Positions 1 to 8,840 of a stretch of DNA of 64,000 bases are shown here, one piece after another. The notes below the pieces were generated by a model that was not told the DNA's origin, made no database searches, and worked only from the letters and a program-made list of their open reading frames with translations. Position 1 is the first letter of the stretch. Each line of letters starts with the position of its first letter. A program made the position numbers and the translations under genes. The DNA comes from Vibrio sp. FE10 (GTDB lineage: Bacteria; Pseudomonadota; Gammaproteobacteria; Enterobacterales; Vibrionaceae): assembly GCF_030297155.1 (NCBI RefSeq), contig NZ_AP028067.1, positions 2,666,001 to 2,730,000 of the forward strand, written 5' to 3'.

Positions 1-1245
1 GTTAGACTAAGAGACGAAGAGTTCTTTGACTTGAACTCTCGACTAATTGGCTGGTTAGAGGATAACCGTCAGGCGTGTACCAGCCGACCTGGTTACAGCC
101 ATGTGATAATTGAAAAACCTAATATTCTGAATCGATACATTTACGAAGAAGACATAGAGTTAGACGTAATATCACTGCTTGATGGTCGCTCACAGCTAAT
201 GTTGACGAAAAAAATCGGTGACAAACGTTGGTTCTCATTATTAGAGCCATGGACTCTGTATTTTAGTGCTCATGACTGCCAAAATTGCGCATCGGTCAGC
301 ATTGGAAAGCAACCTGGTCATCCGGTGGGTTTTTACCTAGGGGACATCCCTGTTTCGTTCAAGTTCAACATCAAGACCATCCACAACTTTTATGCTAAAC
401 ATGCCTTCATTTTAAGTGTGGTTTCCATCTGTTTCTATATATTCGTCCTTAGTTATATTGTGATTTGGAGGAAAAACCAACATCAGTCGCCCCAAAACCG
501 CCTAAAGCTAGCCATCCATAATCACGAAATCGTACCGCATTTTCAGTTAATTGTGGATTCAAGAGACAATAAAAGACAACACTGTGAAGTACTTGCACGT
601 TGGACACACGGACAGGGGATTATGATGCCCAACGTATTTATTCCGTTGGCGGAATCAACGGGATACATCGATTTAATTACCGTCTCCTTACTTAATCAAA
701 CACGGATAATGGTAAAAGAAAATAACACGATATGTCAGGAAATTATCTTTAGTTTTAATCTCACGCCTTCTCAACTAGAGCGTCCTGAATTTGTGCAAGA
801 GCTGCTGGATTTTTGTCATCCGTCTCCTCCATTTAAACTCGCCTTTGAAATCACAGAAAGGGAACCATTTCAAGATCCCAAAAAAGCACGATTAGTAATG
901 CAGAAGTTATCCCAGCTCGGTGTTCTTTTCGAGCTTGACGACGCGGGGACAGGCTATGGAAGTTTCTCATACATACAAGAATTAGGTTTTGATATTTTAA
1001 AAATTGACAAAATGTTTGTTGACACAATTATGTCAAATAACATCAAGATTAACGTCTTAGACGGCATCATAGAATTTGGACACACTGCGAATATAACCAT
1101 GATAGCTGAAGGCGTCGAGTATGAAGAACAAGCAGATTACTTACGGAAAAAGGGCGTGTTTCTACATCAGGGCTATTACTATTCGAAGCCATTAAATCAA
1201 AAGGCATTTTTGAACAAACTGTCCACCACAGAACTCGTTAATTAA
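1..1245 (+). CDS. EAL-domain cyclic-di-GMP phosphodiesterase, 5' end outside window
   Basis: The reading frame is open from base 1, so the start lies upstream of the window. What is visible is the end of a periplasmic sensor region, one membrane segment (about 395-465) and a cytoplasmic EAL domain. Such proteins degrade cyclic-di-GMP. EAL residues that can be seen are the signature variant CEVLARW, the Asn of FNLTPSQ, the Glu of FEITERE, the metal-binding pair in LDDAGTGYGS, the Lys of ILKIDK and the Glu of IAEGVEY, so the domain looks catalytically complete. The layout (periplasmic domain, membrane segment, EAL and no GGDEF) matches CSS-motif phosphodiesterases such as E. coli PdeC/YjcC, but the CSS motif itself would lie outside the window. 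It is the last native gene before the IS-rich region; an IS66 fragment begins just after its stop codon. Confidence 0.85.
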   Translation, partial: VRLRDEEFFDLNSRLIGWLEDNRQACTSRPGYSHVIIEKPNILNRYIYEEDIELDVISLLDGRSQLMLTKKIGDKRWFSLLEPWTLYFSAHDCQNCASVSIGKQPGHPVGFYLGDIPVSFKFNIKTIHNFYAKHAFILSVVSICFYIFVLSYIVIWRKNQHQSPQNRLKLAIHNHEIVPHFQLIVDSRDNKRQHCEVLARWTHGQGIMMPNVFIPLAESTGYIDLITVSLLNQTRIMVKENNTICQEIIFSFNLTPSQLERPEFVQELLDFCHPSPPFKLAFEITEREPFQDPKKARLVMQKLSQLGVLFELDDAGTGYGSFSYIQELGFDILKIDKMFVDTIMSNNIKINVLDGIIEFGHTANITMIAEGVEYEEQADYLRKKGVFLHQGYYYSKPLNQKAFLNKLSTTELVN

Positions 1246-1247
1246 GT

Positions 1248-1300
1248 TTTATCGAAACCGTGAAGGCTAACGATTGTCAGCCTTATGAGTACTTCGAATC
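1248..1300 (+). mobile_element. IS66-family transposase C-terminal fragment
   Basis: A short in-frame stretch reads FIETVKANDCQPYEYF, which resembles the C-terminal tail of IS66 TnpC transposases (ETAKANGLEPYAYL type). It starts just after the EAL gene stop and ends exactly where the IS5-family terminal repeat GGCTTTGTT begins at 1301. A different IS66 tail lies at 12458. The identification rests on about 16 residues. Confidence 0.5.
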
Positions 1301-2347
1301 GGCTTTGTTTCCGTACTCAACCCACCCTGCCTTTTGATGTCATTAGGCAGCTCGATAGCTCTCGGGCATACCAAACTGCGTAAATCGATTTAATATTGAT
1401 GCCGCTAGAATCATTTCCTGTTGTTGATTATTAAAGTCTCTACTGTGTAATTTGGGGCCAACAATTGTTTTGTAACGGTGCATCGTATTCTCTGAGACAT
1501 TCCGTTTTCCATACTGCTTTGTCTTTTGCCAGCACATGGGACCTAAGGAAGAGTACGCCACAAAATTACTCATCCTTTTCGGTTATGGGCGTCGTCAGCA
1601 TACAGGTTTTATTTGGGAGGAATGGTTATGTCAGTCTCTGGGAATTCGCTCGTTAATGCGTCATAGACGTCATCGGTATCGTACATTTTATCTGCTGAAA
1701 TATGGTCAACGTCCACATCAACTTGCCCACATAACACGAATAATATGCTCATCACCGACAGCAAAGTGCGCTTTGCGTTAATCTCATGTTTTCCCTGATG
1801 CCATTCATCCTTACCAAATTCTTTAAGGCCAGTGGAGTCAATGGCTATCGCAGCTAAACCTTCATCAGGTTTGTCTTTTTTTGAATGTTGGCGTCTTAAG
1901 TTCAAGCTTGCAGAGACGCTTTGATAGACACGAAAAGTCAGGACAGGAGAAGTTTGTGTCGCTCATATCCTTGAGAAGACTATCGATAAAGCCTTGAATC
2001 TACCAGAGAGGTTGTTTGAATACGAGTCTCAAATAATGGCATGCCATGAGTGTGCTGTTGGATATTTTGGTGATGACCCAGTGCCATCGTAAGTGCATTG
2101 CTCAGTTTGTCAGTTCTCTATAATGTCGTCGGGTAACCAGATATCAATGCGCCCCCCGATCACGCAGACTTAGGTTGTATTCGGCATAATTGCTTTGCCG
2201 ATAGGTGGGCTTTTTGAAATTATGACGTCTGGATTCGTTGTATTTGTAAGGCATGGTTATTGAGCTAGATATGAAGATATATGGCAAGGCTAAAGGAAGA
2301 CACGCTCAAATCAAAATTGATGATTTAATTAGCGCGTCAACAAAGCC
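1301..2347 (-). mobile_element. Decayed IS5-family element (copy A)
   Basis: The ends match those of the two better copies at 4374 and 7789: GGCTTTGTTTCCGTACTCAA at the 3' end and AGCGCGTCAACAAAGCC at the 5' end of the element. It is clearly more diverged than the other two, with many substitutions, an internal loss in the transposase gene and an insertion of roughly 57 bp near 2190-2247. No target duplication is visible. Confidence 0.85.
1343..2254 (-). pseudogene. Transposase of decayed IS5-family copy A
   Basis: Broken DDE transposase. Two open stretches remain: 1343-1573, ending in the family C-terminus (MPESYRAA), and 1609-1905, which keeps the first catalytic region IAIDSTGLKEFG and the second SADKMYDTDD. 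Between those two regions the segment that reads HFAVDDEHIIHG in the other copies is lost. The start region near 2254 carries an extra AT-rich insertion of about 57 bp. It also has the same frame change near 2065 as the intact copies, so that feature is older than the decay. Not functional. Confidence 0.85.
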
Positions 2348-2603
2348 ACTCAACTCTTGCCATCCTTACCTTGACATTCGCCTCACCATGATCTCAATTG
2401 TAATCGCTAGATGACGTGGTTGATCAGATCGCAATTTCATTATTTATTTCCGTCGAATTACGCAACAAAACCACAAGCACCTCTATAGGGTGTTCAAGCC
2501 TTCTGTGATAATAAAAGGTTATAATTGATATTCCTGGTAAGCCAGGGTTGATGATGTAGTCTATTATAAATATGATTTAGCGGTTGTTTTTACAGGTTAA
2601 ATT

Positions 2604-3567
2604 GGCGTTGTTGCTTAAATCAGTTGAACCTTTTCCAAGTCCTGTGATCCTTTATGGTAGTTAGAACGGTGGTGACATAGGTAAAGCGGAAAAGAAGATA
2701 ACTAACTGGGCGGAATACAATAAGGCTCTGTGCAAGCGTGGTAGAGGTTTCCAATATTCTGATACCGCGATTGAAACTGCTTTGATGATTAAGGGGATCT
2801 TCTCTCTGCCATTACGTGCTCTTCAAGGCTTTATTGATTCTATCTTTGAGCTATTGGATGTTCCACTGACGTCCCCTGACTACACCTGTATCAGCAAACG
2901 CTCGAAGACAGTTCAGGTCAAATATCGCAATAAATCCAAAGGAGATATTCGCCATATAGCCATTGACTCGACTGGTCTCAAAGTTTTTGGCGAGGGTGAA
3001 TGGAAAGTGAAAAAGCATGGTGCCGAAAAACGCAGAACTTGGCGCAAACTGCACTTAGCTGTTGATGTAGAAACTCATGAGGTTATTCGTGCAGAAGTCA
3101 GTTTTGTAAGTTTTGGCGATAACGAAGTGCTGCCAACATTACTCAACCCTTTACGTAGAAAGATCCATACAGTATCTGCTGATGGAGCATATGACACAAA
3201 AAGTTGCCATGAGACTCTGAAAAATAAGGGCTGTACTCCGTTGATACCACCTCGAAAGAATGCGGCTCTTTGGGAAGGTGGGCATCCCAGAAATGAAGCT
3301 GTAGAGGCTCTTGAAAACGGAACAATAACGGAGTGGAAATCTGAGTCTGGTTACCACTATCGCTCAATATCTGAGACTGCAATGTCTCGATATAAAGGAC
3401 TAACTAGCGGTAAATTGAGCTTGAGATGTTACAACGTTCAAGTGGGAGAAGTCATGGCGAATGTCAAAGCTATAAACAAAGTCATAGGACTAGGTATGCC
3501 TGTTAGAAGCTAACTATTAGTCAAATATGGCGTCGTTGAACCTCAAGCTGATTTGAGCAACAATGCC
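2604..3567 (+). mobile_element. IS903-type (IS5 family) element with 9-bp target duplication
   Basis: The inverted ends are GGCGTTGTTGCTTAAATCAG at 2604 and the complement of GGCATTGTTGCTCAAATCAG ending at 3567 (18 of 20 bases identical). The flanks carry a perfect 9-bp direct repeat GGTTAAATT at 2595-2603 and 3568-3576, as expected for the IS903 group. It lies just upstream of the beta-barrel gene at 3594. A fragment of the left end of a related element is at 11152. Confidence 0.93.
2677..3513 (+). pseudogene. IS903-type transposase, start codon lost and N-terminal internal deletion
   Basis: The open frame runs from about 2677 to 3513. The expected start reads ATA-GGT-AAA-GCG (IGKA) rather than ATG. 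After NKALCKRG the sequence jumps directly to RGFQYSDTAIETALM, so about 30 residues normally present between the two RG positions are missing, perhaps by recombination between short repeats. The rest is intact: IAIDSTGLKVFG (first Asp), SADGAYDT (second Asp) and RSISETAMSRYK (the R-3-E-6-K motif). The first in-frame ATG is at 2782, giving 243 aa. The protein is probably inactive; the element may still move if transposase comes from a full copy. Confidence 0.75.
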
Positions 3568-3593
3568 GGTTAAATTTATCAAAAGAGAAAATT

Positions 3594-4199
3594 ATGAGAA
3601 ATATACTAGTAAACAATCTGGTAGCTCTGATTGTTAGCACACCATTTATCGCCAATGCATCTGACAATTATAATTACTTTGTTGGACTTGACGTTGGAAC
3701 TCGAATTAGTGGGAAATTAGAACAGCAAAGACAATATTTAACAGGAAGTTATGAGGGGGTTGAGACTTCCAGCTACGATTTAAGAGCTCAACCTATCGTC
3801 GGTCTTAATTCTGGTGTAATTATAAATAATAACCACCGTATAAAAATGAGTTTTGTTTACGATGATATCAAACCGGACGATGCTCCTGAAGGAGTCGATC
3901 TCGGTGTTATCTCTATAAATTACGATTATATTTTACCACTCTTTGAAAAGTTGAGCTGGACTACTGGGGTGCATATGGGCTATGAATTTGCCTTTGATAA
4001 CGACTTAAATGATATACACGGCACGATCGGAGGTGTACAAACAGGTATAGACTATAAATTTGCAAAAAACTGGAGTCTAGGAGGTGAAATTTCTTTAACT
4101 ACCCATGAACAACAAAATCTTTCAAATAATTATGTTTATAGAACTGTAAAAATAGAAGATGATGTTGCATTAATAACAAATATCCAATATCACTTCTGA
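3594..4199 (+). CDS. Small outer-membrane beta-barrel protein
   Basis: This 201-aa protein begins with a signal peptide (residues 1-22, cleavage after IANA). It continues with alternating hydrophobic and polar segments rich in Tyr and Gly and ends in a Phe (QYHF), the usual C-terminal signature for outer-membrane barrel assembly. The size fits an 8-stranded OmpA/OmpW/OmpX-like barrel. I do not recognise a specific family, and no substrate can be named. AAAGAGAAA precedes the ATG as a moderate ribosome site. The IS903-type element ends 26 bases upstream, so the original promoter may have been displaced. It is AT-rich compared with the core genes, which suggests acquisition. Confidence 0.65.
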   Translation: MRNILVNNLVALIVSTPFIANASDNYNYFVGLDVGTRISGKLEQQRQYLTGSYEGVETSSYDLRAQPIVGLNSGVIINNNHRIKMSFVYDDIKPDDAPEGVDLGVISINYDYILPLFEKLSWTTGVHMGYEFAFDNDLNDIHGTIGGVQTGIDYKFAKNWSLGGEISLTTHEQQNLSNNYVYRTVKIEDDVALITNIQYHF

Positions 4200-4373
4200 T
4201 CTCAGTTAAAGGGTAGACAGGGAATTAGTAAATTACCCTACGTTAAGGATTTGGCCAACGGTACTCACCAGTTAATGCAATGTGCTCCTAGCTCAAAGGC
4301 GATATATGTTTAGCATTTGCCTTTAATGGCGGTTGATGCAGCTATACAAGTGTCGATATATGGGTTTTATCAT

Positions 4374-5425
4374 GGCTTTGTTGACGCGCTCATTAAATCA
4401 TCAATTTTGATTTGAGCGTGCCTTACTTTATCATAGCCATCTATCTTCGTTTCCAGTTAAAAAATCATGCCTTACAAATACAACCAAAGTCTTCGTGACC
4501 GTGGGCGCATTGATATCTGGTTATCTGACGACATCATAGAGAACTGGCAAACTGAGCAACGCTCTTACGATGGCACAGGGTCATCACCAAAATATCCAAC
4601 AGCACACTCATGGCATGCCATTATTTGAGACTCGTATTCAAACAACCTCTCCGCCAGACTCAAGGCTTTATCGATAGTCTCCTCAAGGAAATGGGTCACA
4701 CAAACCTCTCCTGTCCTGACTTTTCGTGTCTATCAAAGCGTCTCTCTAAGCTTGGACTTAAGGCCCCAAGATTCAAAAAAACAGACAAACCCGATGAAGA
4801 TTTAGCGGCGATAGCCATTGATTCCACAGGCCTGAAAGAATTTGGCAAGGGTGAATGGCACCAGGAAAAACATAAAGTTAACGTAAAGCGCAGCTGGAAA
4901 AAAGCGCACTTTGCTGTTGATGATGAGCATATTATTCATGGCGCGATATTGACGAAGAAAGACACCATGGACTTTCAGGTTGTCGAGGAATTATGTGAGC
5001 AAGTTGATGTGGGCGTTGACCATATTTCGGCAGATAAAATGTACGATACTGATGACGTCTATGATGCTTTAACGAACAAATTTCCAGAGAGTGACATAGC
5101 CATTCCTCCCAAAGAAAATCTGTATGCAGACGACGCTCATAACACTAAAAGGATGAGTAGTTTGGTGGCGTATTCTGCCTTAGGTCCCATGCGATGGCAA
5201 AAGACAAAGCAGTATGGTAAGAGGAATGTGTCAGAGAATGCGATGCACTGTTACAAAACAATTACTGGCCCCAAATTACACAGTAGAGAGTTTAACAGTC
5301 AACAACAAGAAATGATGCTAGCGGCATCAATATTAAATCGATTAACGCAGCTTGGTATGCCCGAGAGCTACCGAGTCGCCTAGTGATATCAAAAGACAGG
5401 CCGGGTTGAGTACGGAAACAAAGCC
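4374..5425 (+). mobile_element. IS5-family element, near-intact (copy B)
   Basis: This 1052-bp element is bounded by GGCTTTGTTGACGCG (left) and CGGAAACAAAGCC (right). It is nearly identical to the oppositely oriented copy at 7789-8840, and the two enclose the toxin and partner genes. No flanking direct repeat was found for this copy or for the B/C pair as a unit. Confidence 0.9.
4467..5383 (+). CDS. IS5-family transposase, apparently needing a -1 frameshift
   Basis: DDE transposase encoded in two overlapping frames. The first starts MPYKYNQSLRDRG at 4467 and ends at a TGA at about 4622. The second is open from before 4610 to 5383 and carries the catalytic parts IAIDSTGLKEFG, SADKMYDTDD and RNVSENAMHCYK. 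Family proteins read straight through (PK-Y/S-N-S-T-L-M-A-C-H-Y), which here needs a -1 shift near CACCAAAATATCC at 4585-4597. All three copies in the window have the same sequence there, so it is either programmed slippage or a lesion inherited before the copies spread. It differs from copy C by a few residues. Confidence 0.8.
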
Positions 5426-5473
5426 CTTTCACACATACCACTTGAGAATAACTATACGATAGAGCCCTTTCTT

Positions 5474-5506
5474 GAAGGTAAGGAAGCCTTTAGAATCCTT
5501 ACCTTC
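5474..5506. terminator. Inverted repeat, possible terminator of toxin operon
   Basis: An 11-bp perfect stem (GAAGGTAAGGA / TCCTTACCTTC) with a 11-base loop. It lies just beyond the stop of the minus-strand gene at 5519. There is no clear T-tract on either side, so terminator function is plausible but not certain. Confidence 0.5.
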
Positions 5507-5518
5507 AAATTAACGCTG

Positions 5519-5944
5519 TTACAACAACTTAAGGAAGCCAAGCGCTCTTTGGTCATCCGAAATTTCTAGGTTTGGCGCATAACGCTTAACCGTCATATGT
5601 CCTTTGTCATCTTTAGATATCAATACCGAGTTACCATCAACGGAAAAACCAAGTAGATACTTCATCGCTTTTTGAACACTCCCAGAATTGCCGACTAAAA
5701 TTAGGTTCTTATAGGAATCCAAGGTACCCTTGTCATAATCTCCATTATCTAGAAGAGATGTATCAACAATCAACACGTTTTTATGGCTGATGTCTATAGC
5801 TTTTTGTTTTTCTAGCTTTTCTGCAGTGAGTAATAAGCTTTCAACGAAAGTATCAGCGGTTGGGACATATTGTTCAAATGTAGCCCCAAATGCACTCATT
5901 GACATCAGTGTCAATAGTGAGGTAAGCAACAAACTCTTATTCAT
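5519..5944 (-). CDS. Small exported protein, possible VvhB-like toxin partner
   Basis: This 141-aa protein has a clear signal peptide (residues 1-20, cleavage after SAFG). The mature part reads NVLIVDTSLLDNG, then KNLILVGNSG and NSVLISKDDKGHM. The alternating strand pattern recalls the pro-domain of Vibrio cholerae cytolysin (RVLVDFSQI, then FIVITEHKGELL) and the separate VvhB protein encoded beside V. vulnificus hemolysin VvhA. That likeness is from memory of sequence patterns and is weak. The gene starts 9 bases after the stop of the 493-aa secreted protein, so the two are probably one operon, in toxin-then-partner order. A role as periplasmic chaperone or inhibitor of the toxin is inference. 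Confidence 0.5.
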   Translation of the reverse strand: MNKSLLLTSLLTLMSMSAFGATFEQYVPTADTFVESLLLTAEKLEKQKAIDISHKNVLIVDTSLLDNGDYDKGTLDSYKNLILVGNSGSVQKAMKYLLGFSVDGNSVLISKDDKGHMTVKRYAPNLEISDDQRALGFLKLL

Positions 5945-5953
5945 GATAACTCC

Positions 5954-7435
5954 TTAATTTAACAGTCCAGTTTTAGCTTGACGAAAACCTTCTTTACAAA
6001 TGGTGTCTAGCTTGATGATAGATCCTCTAGAAATAGCTGTAACTGGTTGAGGGTTGTCGGTGTAACCTCCCTCATGAGTTTCAATTACATCACTGAAGCT
6101 ATTTAAACCATCATAAACAGTCAAGGCCGTGCGTGCTAAGTCGTACGTGGTCATAAACCACATTTCTCTCTCACTGCTTTCAGGACAGTTTTGTGAAGTT
6201 ATGGTTTCTTGCCAGTCTACCTGGTTGGATAAATCAATATTCTTCCAACTTTCTTCACCAATTACAGTGTTCGCATTAGCAAATCGGTCGTCCATTTCTC
6301 CACTTTTCTCCAAAGAGGCCTCACTTCTTACGCCTTTTAGAATTATAGGGTCTATACGATACTTCCAGACAGCACCAAAGTTATTCCTCAAGTCATTCCT
6401 ATCTAGAGAAGTAATTTCCCCCTCTTTCGAAAACTCCTCTGAAAACTCTTGGCTCACGGATATATCAAATCCAGCACTAGGGCCTTCTCCAGAAATGTCT
6501 CCACCAGCTGAGAGACTCATTCCAACAGTGCTGCTTGTTCCATGAGTATAGCTTGATGTCGAATCACTCTGGGGGTACATAAACGGAATATAAAAGTTAT
6601 TGGTGTTACTCTCTCCACCAGGAAGGCATCGAGGATCAGCATTACCATCAGTCGTACATACTTGATAGTAGAAATGAGGAAGAACTTGCTCAATAGCGGT
6701 TGAAGTAACTGATTGCTCAGTAGCCTGTAAATATTGAATAGCATCCTCTTTGACTTCCTCATATAGTTCTTCATTACTCCGATCTATTAGAAAAGTTCTA
6801 AAACTACTGTTATGCCAAGTATTGGATAGAATATTAGCCCCAGAATTACCCCTATACCAAAAAGTAGGCATAATGGCCCCGTCGGAACTTGGAGAACTAT
6901 CATCTTGAGTGAACATCTGTCCATAGTCCCCCCAGTGATCATCGTGCCCTGGGCCAATGTTATCATCGTAGTTATATTGACCATATTGTTTCACGAGGGA
7001 GGCATCCGATAAATTATAGAGCATATAACGAGCTCTTTTTGTATTTGCCACTGACTCTGAGAGTAAAACGAGAGCAACTTTCTCAGTAACATCAACTTCC
7101 TCATCCAACCAGTACTCCCACCGAGCAGCAACTCCCCAGCTTTCACTGTCCTTAATATCATTAAACTTCAACGTAGGATAGCTAGTTTCGACTGTTACAG
7201 CTTTACAAAAGTCTTTACTTACAGTCGAATCTGGATATCCATTTGTCTGTAGCCACTCATTCGCTTGGGTAGTAAGACTATTAAATGTCTGACATACGGC
7301 CTCAGGATCTACTGAGTTAGCAACACTATCGAACACTTCAGCAGAACCAGTAAACATAGGAGGGGGGGAGCTATTCTCGGCTGCGACAACTGGACTAGTT
7401 GCGAGCATCAACAGGTAGTATTTGTTTAGCTTCAT
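5954..7435 (-). CDS. Secreted protein, probable leukocidin-type beta-pore-forming toxin
   Basis: This 493-aa protein has a signal peptide (about residues 1-19, ending VVAA). There is no pro-domain-like segment at the front. The centre holds a Gly/Ser-rich amphipathic stretch (about 299-332: VGMSLSAGGDISGEG then PSAGFDISVSQEF), which resembles the pre-stem hairpin of leukocidin/aerolysin-class barrels and VCC/VVH cytolysins. It is followed by FGAVWKYRID, as in the post-stem strands of that fold. Four Cys in pairs (about 48/77 and 260/270) suggest extracellular disulfides. I infer a haemolysin-like toxin; a secreted adhesin or enzyme is not excluded. Its gene and the 141-aa gene after it lie between inverted IS5 copies and are AT-rich, pointing to horizontal acquisition. 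Confidence 0.55.
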   Translation of the reverse strand: MKLNKYYLLMLATSPVVAAENSSPPPMFTGSAEVFDSVANSVDPEAVCQTFNSLTTQANEWLQTNGYPDSTVSKDFCKAVTVETSYPTLKFNDIKDSESWGVAARWEYWLDEEVDVTEKVALVLLSESVANTKRARYMLYNLSDASLVKQYGQYNYDDNIGPGHDDHWGDYGQMFTQDDSSPSSDGAIMPTFWYRGNSGANILSNTWHNSSFRTFLIDRSNEELYEEVKEDAIQYLQATEQSVTSTAIEQVLPHFYYQVCTTDGNADPRCLPGGESNTNNFYIPFMYPQSDSTSSYTHGTSSTVGMSLSAGGDISGEGPSAGFDISVSQEFSEEFSKEGEITSLDRNDLRNNFGAVWKYRIDPIILKGVRSEASLEKSGEMDDRFANANTVIGEESWKNIDLSNQVDWQETITSQNCPESSEREMWFMTTYDLARTALTVYDGLNSFSDVIETHEGGYTDNPQPVTAISRGSIIKLDTICKEGFRQAKTGLLN

Positions 7436-7651
7436 AATTCAACTCCTTTAATGGGATTAACGCAATAAATACTAAAAATAAGCCAGACCACTAATACAAT
7501 AACCTTTTAAACAAAGTTAATAGCAACTGCACTCACATACATTAGAACGTTAAACCTCTGTTACCACTAGTGATAGTTTATAAAATAATATCAATATATA
7601 TAAACAGCCTTGCATACAGCTTTGTAGACTTGACCAGAATTACTGAAGTGG

Positions 7652-7788
7652 TCAAGTAAAACTGGCCACAGTTTTATAAGGGAACCAGAACTGTCGTTCT
7701 GACTCATTTGGTGTTAATCCACCGTTATATTGATGTGGACGATGCTGGTTGTAATAACCAACTAGGTAATCCGTTATTGCTTGCTGTG
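7652..7788 (-). mobile_element. IS3-family OrfB C-terminal fragment
   Basis: Read on the minus strand, this encodes DYLVGYYNQHRPHQYNGG, then LTPNESERQFW and VASFT followed by a stop. This is the typical C-terminus of an IS3-family (IS150-like) OrfB integrase. The fragment is cut exactly at the IS5 end at 7789, so IS5 copy C inserted into it or removed the rest. Confidence 0.8.
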
Positions 7789-8840
7789 GGCTTTGTTTCC
7801 GTACTCAACCCACCCTGCCTTTTGATGTCATTAGGCAGCTCGGTAGCTCTCGGGCATACCAAGCTGCGTTAATCGATTTAATATTGATGCCGCTAGCATC
7901 ATTTCTTGTTGTTGATTGTTAAACTCTCTACTGTGTAATTTGGGGCCAATAATTGTTTTGTAACGGTGCATCGCATTCTCTGACACATTCCTCTTACCAT
8001 ACTGCTTTTTCTTTTGCCATCGCATGGGACCTAAGGCAGAATACGCCACCAAACTACTCATCCTTTTAGTGTTATGAGCGTCGTCTGCATACAGATTTTC
8101 TTTGGGAGGAATGGCTATGTCACTCTCTGGAAATTTGTTCGTTAAAGCATCATAGACGTCATCAGTATCGTACATTTTATCTGCCGAAATATGGTCAACG
8201 CCCACATCAACTTGCTCACATAATTCCTCGACAACCTGAAAGTCCATGGTGTCTTTCTTCGTCAATATCGCGCCATGAATAATATGCTCATCATCAACAG
8301 CAAAGTGCGCTTTTTTCCAGCTGCGCTTTACGTTAACTTTATGTTTTTCCTGGTGCCATTCACCCTTGCCAAATTCTTTCAGGCCTGTGGAATCAATGGC
8401 TATCGCCGCTAAATCTTCATCGGGTTTGTCTGTTTTTTTGAATCTTGGGGCCTTAAGTCCAAGCTTAGAGAGACGCTTTGATAGACACGAAAAGTCAGGA
8501 CAGGAGAGGTTTGTGTGACCCATTTCCTTGAGGAGACTATCGATAAAGCCTTGAGTCTGGCGGAGAGGTTGTTTGAATACGAGTCTCAAATAATGGCATG
8601 CCATGAGTGTGCTGTTGGATATTTTGGTGATGACCCTGTGCCATCGTAAGAGCGTTGCTCAGTTTGCCAGTTCTCTATGATGTCGTCAGATAACCAGATA
8701 TCAATGCGCCCACGGTCACGAAGACTTTGGTTGTATTTGTAAGGCATGATTTTTTAACTGGAAACGAAGATAGATGGCTATGATAAAGTAAGGCACGCTC
8801 AAATCAAAATTGATGATTTAATGAGCGCGTCAACAAAGCC
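7789..8840 (-). mobile_element. IS5-family element, near-intact (copy C)
   Basis: This 1052-bp element has the same ends as copy B (GGCTTTGTTTCC at 7789, GTCAACAAAGCC ending at 8840) but opposite orientation. It separates an IS3 fragment on its left from an IS110 fragment on its right, neither of which resumes on the other side. That fits insertion followed by deletion. No target duplication is seen. Confidence 0.9.
7831..8747 (-). CDS. IS5-family transposase, apparently needing a -1 frameshift
   Basis: Same architecture as copy B: an upstream frame starting MPYKYNQSLRDRG at 8747 and a main frame open from 8604 down to 7831 with IAIDSTGLKEFG, SADKMYDTDD and RNVSENAMHRYK. It matches copy B except for a few residues, such as QKKKQY for QKTKQY and HRYKTIIG for HCYKTITG. 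This copy keeps the Arg seen in copy A, so it may be the closer to the parental sequence. The change of frame sits at the same CCAAAATA sequence. Confidence 0.8.

Noticed and set aside
2348..2603. Possible fragment of an ISAs1-type transposase start
   Set aside because: A few residues in translation (HPYLDIRLTMISIV) look suggestive, but the stretch is short, interrupted and not specific.
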